From assembly GCF_012726345.1 (NCBI RefSeq), contig NZ_PTXN01000019.1, positions 1 through 64,000 of the forward strand: a DNA stretch of 64,000 nucleotides, given 5' to 3'. The stretch's first letter is position 1, and every line of letters begins with the position of its first letter. The stretch comes from Marinomonas sp. UCMA 3892 (GTDB lineage: Bacteria > Pseudomonadota > Gammaproteobacteria > Pseudomonadales > Marinomonadaceae). The notes beneath the pieces were generated by a model. The model was given only the letters and a program-made list of their open reading frames with translations. It was not told the DNA's origin and searched no databases. Shown piece by piece: positions 53,905 through 62,388 of this stretch. The translations under genes and the position numbers were made by a program.

Positions 53905-56900
53905 ATGTATTCACTAAATAGTTTTTTTGTCACCAATATAGATAACGCTCATCTGGCTATGGGTGACTACAACTACCTACTTGTTGCTCTTTCTATATTG
54001 CTCGCCTCGGTGGCTTCTTTTTTTGCGTTACATTTTGCGTCCATTGCACAACATATTGTTATTGAAAAATACAAAAGTATTGCGCTTGTCTCAGGCTCTT
54101 TCATCATGGCTGGTGGCATTTGGAGCATGCACTTTGTCGGCATGCTGGCATTTAATATGGGACATGGAATTTCTTATGACCCATTGTTAACAGCCATCTC
54201 TCTGATACCCGCTATTTTAGCGTCTTATATCACTCTGAAACGATTTATTAGAAGTGACCTAAGTATCTGGCAACTACTCATTAATGGTGTGCTTGTCGGT
54301 GGAGGGATTGGCGCAATGCATTATATTGGCATGGCAGCCATGAAAATGGACGTTGAACTGAAATATGACCCAGCGTGGTTCTTAGCATCACTAGTCATTG
54401 CCGTTGTTCTCGCTTTTATTGCCTTATCGACTCATTACTATGTCAGAAAAGTTTGGGCTAATTTGAGTACTAAATGGGTCAGCTGCATCAGCGCGCTTAT
54501 TATGGGGGCCGCTATTTCTGGTATGCACTATGCGGGCATGGCAGGGGCAAGGTTCATTTCATCCGGCAAAGCTGAAATGCATCACATACAAGACAGTACT
54601 AACGATGAGCTTTCGTTCGTTGTGGCAATCATCACTTTATTACTCTCCATTCTAGCTGCAAACATCGCTTCGCAATTACGTTACCGCCAACTGTTATTGG
54701 AAAAAACAGCCAGTGAAGTACGTCTAAAAACAACTTTAGACACAGCTGTAGATGGCATCATCTCCATAGACAGTTTAGGCATCATTAAAGAGTTTAATAA
54801 GGCAGCCACAAAAATTTTTGGCTGGCAGGAAGAAGAAATTATCAATCAGCACTTTGGGGCCTTATTTCCTCAAAAATACACAGACGAATTTAATCGTTCT
54901 TTAGCCGCATTTCGCAATACAGGCGAAGTTACCATTGCTGGAACAGAAAGAGAAATTCATGCAATCAACAAAACGGGGCATATCTTCCCCATTAGACTAG
55001 GTGTTGGAAAAGTTGATATTCCTGACAGCGACACATTATTTGTTGGTTTTATCACCGATATTTCAACTCGAAAGTCGCTGGAAGAAACCATCAAAAAAAG
55101 CGAGAAACAATTTAGCTCTTTGATCAAAAATATTCCCGGTGCCTCTTTTCGCTGTTTAATGGACGAACATTGGACGACTATCTTCGTGAGTGATGCTATT
55201 TACGATGTGACTGGGTGGAGTACATCTGAGTTTTATAGTAAAACAATTTCTTTTGCCAAACTTGTTCATCCAGATGATGAGGAAAACGTTGCTTCCACCA
55301 TAAAAGAGGCAACGAACACACGTAAAAGCTATAAATTAGAATATCGCTTGAGACACAAGGATGGTCATTATGTTTGGGTGTTAGAAAACGGTTCGGTTAT
55401 TCTAAACAAACACAGTAAACCTGAATGGATTGATGGTGTTATATTGGATATTTCACAACGTGTTGAAATGGAAGACGAGCTTCGTCAAGCCAAAGCAAAA
55501 GCTGAAGCTTCCGTAGAAAGTAAGGCTTCTTTTTTGGCTAACATGAGCCATGAGATTCGCACACCAATGAACGCTATCATTGGCTTTTCCGATATTTTAT
55601 TAGAATCAGAAATCTCAGGTGAAAACAAAAAACATTTATCAATAATTAGTAAATCCGCTCGTTCTCTGTTGCACCTCCTTAACGATATACTCGACAGTGC
55701 TAAATTAGAAAAAAACAAACTTGAATTAGACATACAACCTTTTGTACTTGCCAACTCTGTAGATACAGTTATTTCAACTCTGTGGCTACAAGCCAGAAAT
55801 AAAGGTCTAGAGCTAAACTTTAATATAGAAAAAGATGTTGCCGTAGCGTATTTAGGCGCCGAAGATCGTATCCGCCAAGTGCTTATGAATATTTTAGGCA
55901 ATGCAGTCAAATTCACTGAAAAAGGTCACGTGACTTTAAATGTATTGAAACTACAAGATGGCAAAATACGCTTTTCAGTTACAGACTCAGGAATAGGCAT
56001 ACCAGAAGAACGTTTAACTCACATTTTTGATCCATTTACACAAGCAGATGCTTCCATGAGTCGTCGTTTTGGCGGCACAGGCTTAGGCACCAGCATATCT
56101 AAGCAATTAGTGACTCTAATGGGCGGCCAAATCCATGTAACTAGCGAAGCAGGAGTGGGCAGTTGCTTCTTTTTTGACCTACCTCTCACTGAAACTGAAG
56201 CGCCATCCGATACAAAAACATCTCAACTGTCTATTATCACTCCCAAAAAAATACTACTAGCAGATGATGTTGAACAAAATCTAACGCTGCTGACTATTTT
56301 GCTTAAACGACATGGCCATGCCATATTTTTTGCAAAAGACGGTATTGATGCTGTTGAACAATTTAAAATGATCAAACCTGACATCATTCTAATGGACATT
56401 CAGATGCCGAAGATGGATGGCTTAACTGCCACTCAAATTATCCGCAGCTATGAAAAAGAAAACCAACTTATTCACACTCCGATCATTGCCTTGACTGCAA
56501 ACGTACTAATCGAAGATAAATTAGATGCCCAGCAAGCCGGGATGGATGGCTTTGCCAATAAACCCATTGATATTCAGGCTTTGATTACTGAAATGGCAAG
56601 AGTTTTAAATGAAGTTCCCATACAGATTGATCTGAAAAGACTTGATCATCAGAAAGTTAATCATAAAAATCCGCAAATCCACATGGATAAAGGGCTATCA
56701 CTGTGGAACGACCTGCCTGTTTACATTACAGAGCTATCTAGGTTTGCAGAAACTAACGCAAATTTAGTCAATAGACTAACAACTCATTTAGACAACCAAG
56801 AATACCAAGAGGCTTACGCTTTAGCTCATGCTATAAAAGGCTCTTCAGGTAATCTTGCATTGTTAAATATATCTAATCGCATGGCGAGTATAGAGCGTGC

Positions 56901-57270
56901 CGCACAAACAAAAGACCATGATCAATTCTCAAAAAACGTGCAGTGTTTAGCTTCTTTATTAGCTTACTTTTTTGAAGAGTTACAGTTGTTAATAGAAAAA
57001 TACAGTATTCACTCCGAGATATCAGATGCCTGCACCCAAAATGAATTTTCTACCACACAATTAATAGCGCTTATCGAAGCGCTTATTCTGTCCGCGAACT
57101 CAGGCGAAGTAGATGACGAAAACATCGCTTTACTTATTAGCAACGCCCCTCAATACATGAAAACACAAGCCATTGCAGCGAGTAAGGCTATCTCAAATTT
57201 TGAATTCGATAGCGCTATAAACAGCCTTACCAACCTAAAAGCATTGATGATACAGGAGCCGACCAAATGA
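53905..57270 (+). CDS. MHYT-PAS hybrid histidine kinase with receiver and Hpt
   Basis: This 1121-residue membrane sensor has three MHYT motifs (about 75, 138, 207), each in a pair of membrane helices predicted to bind copper or gas, then two PAS domains (about 275-390 and 400-515). HisKA carries phospho-His H549 in SHEIRTPMN, followed by HATPase (NAVKFTEKG, then GTGLGTSIS), a receiver with D831 (LMDIQMPKMDG) and an Hpt domain with H975 (AHAIKGSSGN). All phosphorelay steps are in one chain, which could pass phosphate to the next gene. It ends ATGA-overlapped with the HD-GYP gene, so the two are translated together. Trigger signal is unknown. Confidence 0.88.
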   Translation: MYSLNSFFVTNIDNAHLAMGDYNYLLVALSILLASVASFFALHFASIAQHIVIEKYKSIALVSGSFIMAGGIWSMHFVGMLAFNMGHGISYDPLLTAISLIPAILASYITLKRFIRSDLSIWQLLINGVLVGGGIGAMHYIGMAAMKMDVELKYDPAWFLASLVIAVVLAFIALSTHYYVRKVWANLSTKWVSCISALIMGAAISGMHYAGMAGARFISSGKAEMHHIQDSTNDELSFVVAIITLLLSILAANIASQLRYRQLLLEKTASEVRLKTTLDTAVDGIISIDSLGIIKEFNKAATKIFGWQEEEIINQHFGALFPQKYTDEFNRSLAAFRNTGEVTIAGTEREIHAINKTGHIFPIRLGVGKVDIPDSDTLFVGFITDISTRKSLEETIKKSEKQFSSLIKNIPGASFRCLMDEHWTTIFVSDAIYDVTGWSTSEFYSKTISFAKLVHPDDEENVASTIKEATNTRKSYKLEYRLRHKDGHYVWVLENGSVILNKHSKPEWIDGVILDISQRVEMEDELRQAKAKAEASVESKASFLANMSHEIRTPMNAIIGFSDILLESEISGENKKHLSIISKSARSLLHLLNDILDSAKLEKNKLELDIQPFVLANSVDTVISTLWLQARNKGLELNFNIEKDVAVAYLGAEDRIRQVLMNILGNAVKFTEKGHVTLNVLKLQDGKIRFSVTDSGIGIPEERLTHIFDPFTQADASMSRRFGGTGLGTSISKQLVTLMGGQIHVTSEAGVGSCFFFDLPLTETEAPSDTKTSQLSIITPKKILLADDVEQNLTLLTILLKRHGHAIFFAKDGIDAVEQFKMIKPDIILMDIQMPKMDGLTATQIIRSYEKENQLIHTPIIALTANVLIEDKLDAQQAGMDGFANKPIDIQALITEMARVLNEVPIQIDLKRLDHQKVNHKNPQIHMDKGLSLWNDLPVYITELSRFAETNANLVNRLTTHLDNQEYQEAYALAHAIKGSSGNLALLNISNRMASIERAAQTKDHDQFSKNVQCLASLLAYFFEELQLLIEKYSIHSEISDACTQNEFSTTQLIALIEALILSANSGEVDDENIALLISNAPQYMKTQAIAASKAISNFEFDSAINSLTNLKALMIQEPTK

Positions 57271-58262
57271 GAATCGGAAGTAAACCTGCACCTCGCATCC
57301 TATTGGTTGATGACGAGCCGTCAAACTTACGAGTTCTAAGGCAAGTATTACAAGCCGCTCGATACCGTTTATCTTTTGCTCGATCAGGACAAGACGCATT
57401 AAAATTGGTAGAAAAAGAGCCGGTAGACCTCATATTACTCGATATCATGATGCCAAATATGACGGGCTTAGAAGTCTGCGAACGTCTAAAACAAAACCCC
57501 GCAACCGCTCATATTCCGGTGATATTTGTAACAGCATTGAAAGACAGTATCGATGAAGCAAAAGGCTTTGAAATTGGTGCAGTTGATTACATCGTCAAGC
57601 CCATCATACCAGCTATTGTCTTAGCTCGTGTTAAAACACACCTGTCATTAATTAGAGCGGATGAGTTGCTAAATACGCATATCGATTTGATCCAAAGGCT
57701 TGGGCGAGCTGCCGAATACAAAGACAACGAAACCGGCATGCACGTACAACGCATGAGCCGATATGCAAAAGTCATTGCTTCGGCATACGGCTTTTGTGAA
57801 GAATCAGCGGACGATTTAATGATGGCAGCACCTATGCACGACATAGGAAAAATAGGCATAGCAGACAACATACTGCTAAAACCGGGCAAGCTTACAGAAG
57901 AAGAGTATGAAATCATGAAGACACATGCTCAAATTGGTGGTGAAATTCTTTCTAACCCAAGTTCCTACCTTATCAAACTAGCCCACTCTGTTGCCATGAC
58001 TCACCATGAAAAATGGGACGGTACAGGCTACCCAAACGGCTTATCTGGGGACAATATTCCTATTGAAGGCCGTATTGTTGCTTTAGTTGATGTATTCGAT
58101 GCATTGACTAGCGCTCGCCCTTATAAAAGAGCATGGTCTACTGAAGAAGCGATGAACTACATCACAGAGCAAAGTGGAAAACACTTTGATCCAACGCTAA
58201 TTCCATTACTCCAACAAGAGTTACCTAAATTACTTGAGATACAAAAACAATTTGCTGAATAA
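57267..58262 (+). CDS. Response regulator with HD-GYP c-di-GMP phosphodiesterase
   Basis: This 331-residue RpfG-type protein has an N-terminal receiver (DDEPSN; phospho-Asp in LLDIMMPNMTG) and an HD-GYP domain (about 145-320) with MHDIGKIGI and HHEKWDGTGYPNGL. The HD and GYP motifs are intact, so it should cleave c-di-GMP. The start overlaps the kinase stop (ATGA), the strongest evidence that the kinase Hpt feeds this receiver. Confidence 0.92.
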   Translation: MRIGSKPAPRILLVDDEPSNLRVLRQVLQAARYRLSFARSGQDALKLVEKEPVDLILLDIMMPNMTGLEVCERLKQNPATAHIPVIFVTALKDSIDEAKGFEIGAVDYIVKPIIPAIVLARVKTHLSLIRADELLNTHIDLIQRLGRAAEYKDNETGMHVQRMSRYAKVIASAYGFCEESADDLMMAAPMHDIGKIGIADNILLKPGKLTEEEYEIMKTHAQIGGEILSNPSSYLIKLAHSVAMTHHEKWDGTGYPNGLSGDNIPIEGRIVALVDVFDALTSARPYKRAWSTEEAMNYITEQSGKHFDPTLIPLLQQELPKLLEIQKQFAE

Positions 58263-58386
58263 CCTTAGTTTTTAAAAAATCATTATTGATCTGACCATTG
58301 AAAATTAAAAATTCGGCATTACTGATAGGCTATTCATGCAGAGCCTCTGCAACCTATTTTATCTGATCTAGTTTATGGAACGTTTT

Positions 58387-59304
58387 ATGACTTCGCTTCA
58401 CGATATTATTAACTCCACACTACAAAACAAAAACGTCGTCATGAAACAGCTAGATATCGGTGTTTTGCGAGTATCGGGGTTAGATGCAAAGAAATTCCTA
58501 CAAGGCCAGACCACCTGTGACATAAACAAACTATCACAGGATAGTGGTCTGTATGGTGCAATCTGTAACATTAAAGGACGCATTATCAGCAGCTTTTATA
58601 TCGTTCAGAACAACGACGACGTACTGATGGTAATGGCAAGAGATCTGGTCGAAAAAACTTTGCTACATTTAAAGAAATACGCAGTATTTTTCAAAACTGA
58701 GTTGGTCGATGAGCAAGATAACTTTACGGTTTATACAAAATTAGCTGCAAAAAACATAGAATCAGACTCAAATGTGTCATCTAATATTTTCGTAACCACT
58801 CAAGACAATGAAACCATCACATTGACTGTTAGCAATGAGCCATTAAAAGTTCAATTGCTTATTGCACCATCAAACCAAACCGCAATCGAAGAAGAGAACC
58901 CAGAATTGGCTGCCTTGGCAGTGCTTGCTGCTCGCCCACTTATTAATCTAGAGCAGAGTGAAACTATTTTGCCCCAATGGCTTAACATGCAAAGCACAGG
59001 CGGTATCAGCTTCACAAAAGGCTGCTACACAGGACAAGAAATCGTTGCTCGCATGCAATATAAAGGTAAGTCGAAAAAGCAGCTGACACTGGCAACTTGG
59101 CAGGGAAACCTAGACGTAACAAAAAACATTGTCGATGAACAAGGTAAGAATATAGGGCAAATATTCGCAGCCACTCACTTCCAAGAAACAAATTACGCGC
59201 AGGTTATTTTAAATATAGACCCAAGTGACGCAGAACAACTTCTTTTGGATAACAAAGCAATCACTTTACTTCCACTTCCTTACTCGCTAGATAGCAAGAA
59301 ATAG
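58387..59304 (+). CDS. ygfZ: Folate-binding protein YgfZ
   Basis: This 305-residue GcvT-like protein helps assemble or repair iron-sulfur enzymes using tetrahydrofolate. The signature FTKGCYTGQEIVARMQYKG (about 213-231) with its conserved cysteine is intact. I prefer ATG 58387 with GGAA six bases upstream over ATG 58375, which has no site. In many gammaproteobacteria it is divergent from sdhE, and here sdhE is 13 kb away. Confidence 0.93.
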   Translation: MTSLHDIINSTLQNKNVVMKQLDIGVLRVSGLDAKKFLQGQTTCDINKLSQDSGLYGAICNIKGRIISSFYIVQNNDDVLMVMARDLVEKTLLHLKKYAVFFKTELVDEQDNFTVYTKLAAKNIESDSNVSSNIFVTTQDNETITLTVSNEPLKVQLLIAPSNQTAIEEENPELAALAVLAARPLINLEQSETILPQWLNMQSTGGISFTKGCYTGQEIVARMQYKGKSKKQLTLATWQGNLDVTKNIVDEQGKNIGQIFAATHFQETNYAQVILNIDPSDAEQLLLDNKAITLLPLPYSLDSKK

Positions 59305-59320
59305 AGGCGGTATTTGAAGT

Positions 59321-59351
59321 AGTTTATAGCGCCAGATAGGCGCTATAAACT
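59321..59351. terminator. Inverted repeat between convergent ygfZ and ung
   Basis: AGTTTATAGCGCC (59321-59333) and GGCGCTATAAACT (59339-59351) form a perfect 13-bp stem with a 5-base loop. No T-run follows, so termination strength is uncertain. Confidence 0.6.
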
Positions 59352-59355
59352 TAGA

Positions 59356-60078
59356 TTAGAATGGCAAACCAATCTGTGCATTACAATCTACTTTGCTCGT
59401 GTTTTCTATTGGCTCTAGTGCCCATTTTATTGGCTCCTTTCCAAGACCAACTAAATAATCATTCGCTTTTGAAAAATGCTGACAACCTAAAAAGCCACGA
59501 TAAGCAGACAATGGCGATGGATGAACACTTTCCAACACATAATGCTTATCACGATCAATATGACGGCCTTTTTTCTGCGCATAAGACCCCCACAGCATAA
59601 ACACAACACCTTGATGCTCGTTATTGATCAGCTCAATAATTCTATCTGTAAAAATTTCCCAACCTTTATTCTGGTGAGAACCTGCTTTGCTCGCCTCGAC
59701 GGTCAATACACTGTTAAGCAATAAGACGCCTTGCTCTGCCCACTGCTCTAAAAAGCCATGAGAAGCAGGCGCGATCCCCAAATCCATTTCGAGTTCTTTA
59801 TAAATATTCATCAATGAAGGAGGCACCTTAACGCCAGGTTTTACCGAGAAAGATAAACCATGTGCTTGCCCTTCTCCGTGATATGGATCTTGTCCAATAA
59901 TCACTACTTTTACCTTGTTAAAAGGCGTCACATTTAATGCCGTAAAATATTCAGCTTCTGCAGGATAAAGTATTTTATATTGTTTCTCTGCATATAAGAA
60001 TTTCTGCAAAGCCAACATGTAGTCTTTCTCAAACTCACCAGCTAAATATTCTTGCCAATCACCCGTTAAGTTCATCAT
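59356..60078 (-). CDS. ung: Uracil-DNA glycosylase
   Basis: This 240-residue family 1 UDG removes uracil from DNA. The catalytic water-activating aspartate is in VVIIGQDPYHGEGQAHGL (about 56-73) and the leucine/histidine loop is HPSPLSAYRGF. Length fits Ung (229). Its ATG at 60078 directly abuts the stop of the upstream kinase gene (60079), so the two are coupled. Confidence 0.96.
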   Translation of the reverse strand: MMNLTGDWQEYLAGEFEKDYMLALQKFLYAEKQYKILYPAEAEYFTALNVTPFNKVKVVIIGQDPYHGEGQAHGLSFSVKPGVKVPPSLMNIYKELEMDLGIAPASHGFLEQWAEQGVLLLNSVLTVEASKAGSHQNKGWEIFTDRIIELINNEHQGVVFMLWGSYAQKKGRHIDRDKHYVLESVHPSPLSAYRGFLGCQHFSKANDYLVGLGKEPIKWALEPIENTSKVDCNAQIGLPF

Positions 60079-60987
60079 TTAACTCACTTCATTCATTACG
60101 TTGCTTTCTGTTTCATGAAAAGGATTTAACGCGGGCGTCGCTTTAAATTCATAATAATATTGCAGCGACAGCTCATCTTCAGGTGTAACTAAGTGCTTCA
60201 GTAACAACCATGCCATTTCCCTTAACCCGTATGCTTTTACATACTCTTGGATAACTTCTAAAGACTTCTCTTTTGGAAGGTCTGATCGATAAGAGCCCAG
60301 CAATAAAGCTGTTTGTCTTGCATCTAAATTGTGAGATTTAACCACAACAGCTAGATCAAATAATGGATCACCAACTCCTGAGTACTCCCAGTCAATCAAC
60401 CAAAGCAACTCACCATCCATTAATATATTTTTAGGATTTAAATCGTTATGGCAGAGTGCTGGCGATAAAATCATCTCTGGTGGCGTTAACTGCTTCAAAA
60501 GAGAAGTAAGGTAATCATATTCCACCATCAAACTAGGTGTTTCACAGCCATAACGTTGAATGCCATTCAAATAGTGTTTAATCACCTCAAACACATCATA
60601 GTGATGATAGCCCATTGGCAAACTATGCGCTGCCATCAAGGCTTGAGCAATTCTCGGTATATCTTTATCTTGATGGCACACAGTCCATTCAAGAGATGGC
60701 TGAGAGACAAATTGACAAGCAAAGCTACCGTCATCGTCGTGCCAAGCAACAGCAGGAGAAAGCCCTATAGATGCAGCATGTTTTAAGGTATTAATTTCTT
60801 CCGTACGATTAATATAAAAAGCTTTAGTATCAATATAGGGAATTCGCAATACAAAACGAGAAACTTGCTCCCAATGAATCAAATACACCTTGTTTGAAAA
60901 GCCTTCCTCAAATAAAGTAGTTTCAACCTCCATGGTGGCTGGTAATATGTCAGCCATTTTTACGAAATACTCAGATAGTATGGTCAT
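60079..60987 (-). CDS. APH/choline-kinase-like phosphotransferase
   Basis: This 302-residue protein has the aminoglycoside/choline kinase fold. The Brenner motif is CHNDLNPKNILM (catalytic aspartate, about 183-194), with the metal aspartate in LIDWEYSGVGDP. These families phosphorylate choline, ethanolamine, thiamine or aminoglycosides; substrate is unknown. The N-terminal part (ETTLFEEGFSNKVYLI) fits thiamine or choline kinases. It precedes and abuts ung. Confidence 0.8.
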   Translation of the reverse strand: MTILSEYFVKMADILPATMEVETTLFEEGFSNKVYLIHWEQVSRFVLRIPYIDTKAFYINRTEEINTLKHAASIGLSPAVAWHDDDGSFACQFVSQPSLEWTVCHQDKDIPRIAQALMAAHSLPMGYHHYDVFEVIKHYLNGIQRYGCETPSLMVEYDYLTSLLKQLTPPEMILSPALCHNDLNPKNILMDGELLWLIDWEYSGVGDPLFDLAVVVKSHNLDARQTALLLGSYRSDLPKEKSLEVIQEYVKAYGLREMAWLLLKHLVTPEDELSLQYYYEFKATPALNPFHETESNVMNEVS

Positions 60988-61076
60988 TTTTAATCATTTT
61001 ATTGCCAGAATTGTAAGTGGCTGTCAGAATGAACAACTGAACCATCCGAGTCAATAGTCAACTTTGAAGCAGATCA

Positions 61077-61943
61077 ATGATTAAACACGAAGACATTATT
61101 CGTAAGATACAAGAACGACTGAGCACGTTAAGCAAATCCGAGCGAAAAGTAGCGGAAGCGATTCTTGCCGATCCCAAAACAACCATTCACTCCAGTATTG
61201 CGAAACTTGCCGCGAGAGCGGAAGTGAGTGAGCCTACGGTCAACCGTTTCTGTCGTAGTCTAATAGGTAGTGGCTTTCCTGATTTTAAAGTATCACTTGC
61301 CCAAAGCCTTGCGACAGGTACTCCTTACGTTAACTTAAACGTAGAGCCTGACGACGCACCAGGAGCGGTTACGGCGAAAATTTTTGAAGCCGCCAAAAAC
61401 AACCTAACGAGGGCTCAGGATATTTTACCCGAGTCATTGATAAGCAGAGCGGTTGATGTGTTAGCACAAGCTCGCCGAATCGAGTTTTATGGTTTAGGTG
61501 CATCTGGCCCCGTTGCCAAAGACGCTCACCATAAATTTTTCCGTTTAAATATGCCGGTTGTTGCCTATACAGATATTTTGGTACAACGTATGGCTGCGGC
61601 TGGAGCGCATTCTGGAGATGCTATCGTAATCATCTCCTATACTGGACGCACCTTGCCATTAATCGAGACAGCTCGAGTCGCTCGTGAAGCTGGCGCTACC
61701 GTTATTGGTATCACTAATCCAGATTCTCCTCTCACAGAGCACTGCTCTATCGTATTACCGATTGAAGAAACTGAAGATACCGATATCTATACGCCAATGA
61801 GCTCACGTATTGTTTATCTCACCTTGATCGACGCTCTCGCGACTGGCGTACTTTTGAAGCGTGGTCCAGAGTTCAATGCGCACTTGAAAAAGCTCAAACA
61901 AAGCGTGCAAGATACTCGATTACCGAAAGTTGAAAAGAAATAA
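61077..61943 (+). CDS. hexR: RpiR-family regulator, HexR-like
   Basis: This 288-residue regulator has an N-terminal RpiR HTH (about 1-75, SIAKLAARAEVSEPTVNRFCR) and a C-terminal SIS sugar-phosphate domain (about 115-245, FYGLGASGPVAKDAHHKFFRL). It is highly similar in pattern to HexR, which responds to KDPG and controls central carbon genes. No zwf-edd genes are adjacent, unlike Pseudomonas. ATG 61077 is used. Confidence 0.88.
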   Translation: MIKHEDIIRKIQERLSTLSKSERKVAEAILADPKTTIHSSIAKLAARAEVSEPTVNRFCRSLIGSGFPDFKVSLAQSLATGTPYVNLNVEPDDAPGAVTAKIFEAAKNNLTRAQDILPESLISRAVDVLAQARRIEFYGLGASGPVAKDAHHKFFRLNMPVVAYTDILVQRMAAAGAHSGDAIVIISYTGRTLPLIETARVAREAGATVIGITNPDSPLTEHCSIVLPIEETEDTDIYTPMSSRIVYLTLIDALATGVLLKRGPEFNAHLKKLKQSVQDTRLPKVEKK

Positions 61944-61953
61944 TTTATCTCAA

Positions 61954-61985
61954 TAAGGCACATATTATGTGCCTTAATTCTTTAT
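61954..61985 (+). terminator. Terminator behind hexR
   Basis: TAAGGCACAT and ATGTGCCTTA form a 10-bp stem with an ATT loop, followed by ATTCTTTATT. Confidence 0.7.
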
Positions 61986-62248
61986 TACATCTTTAATAAA
62001 TTAGCCTAAATAAAAGATATTTATCCAAACAAGCCAATTTGTTTCACGCATCAGATTTTTTCGTAATTTTGTCAGAGAAATTTGAAAGATTATCCTATCA
62101 CAGCCACTTAGAATCGCCACAGGTCTTGAAATATGTCGTAATGCGTTTCATTCTCTTTACGAGGATTTGATGATTTTTACATATTGAATCAATGGCTATC
62201 ACAACAACGATTTAACAATTATAACTCTTTCGGGTGTGATTTAGACGC

Positions 62249-62388
62249 TGCTTTTTAAAGCGCCATCTTTCAATCAGTAGGTATTGCGGAACAGTGCAAT
62301 ACAAGGATGAATACTATCCTCTCTGATAAATAACCTTATCTATCCAAGGTTATTTCACCCGTGATAATTTCATTAGGGGACAACAATA
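62249..62388 (+). promoter_or_regulatory. Structured 5' leader of putP
   Basis: The 445 bases between hexR and putP hold no gene. The last 140 form four hairpins in a row: GCTTT/AAAGC (about 62249-62260), GTATTGC/GCAATAC (62281-62302), AGGAT/ATCCT (62304-62320) and a 10-bp AAATAACCTT/AAGGTTATTT (62328-62355). No strong T-run follows, and the ribosome-binding site AGGGGA lies after the last hairpin. The upstream part (61986-62248) shows nothing I can name. Confidence 0.45.
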
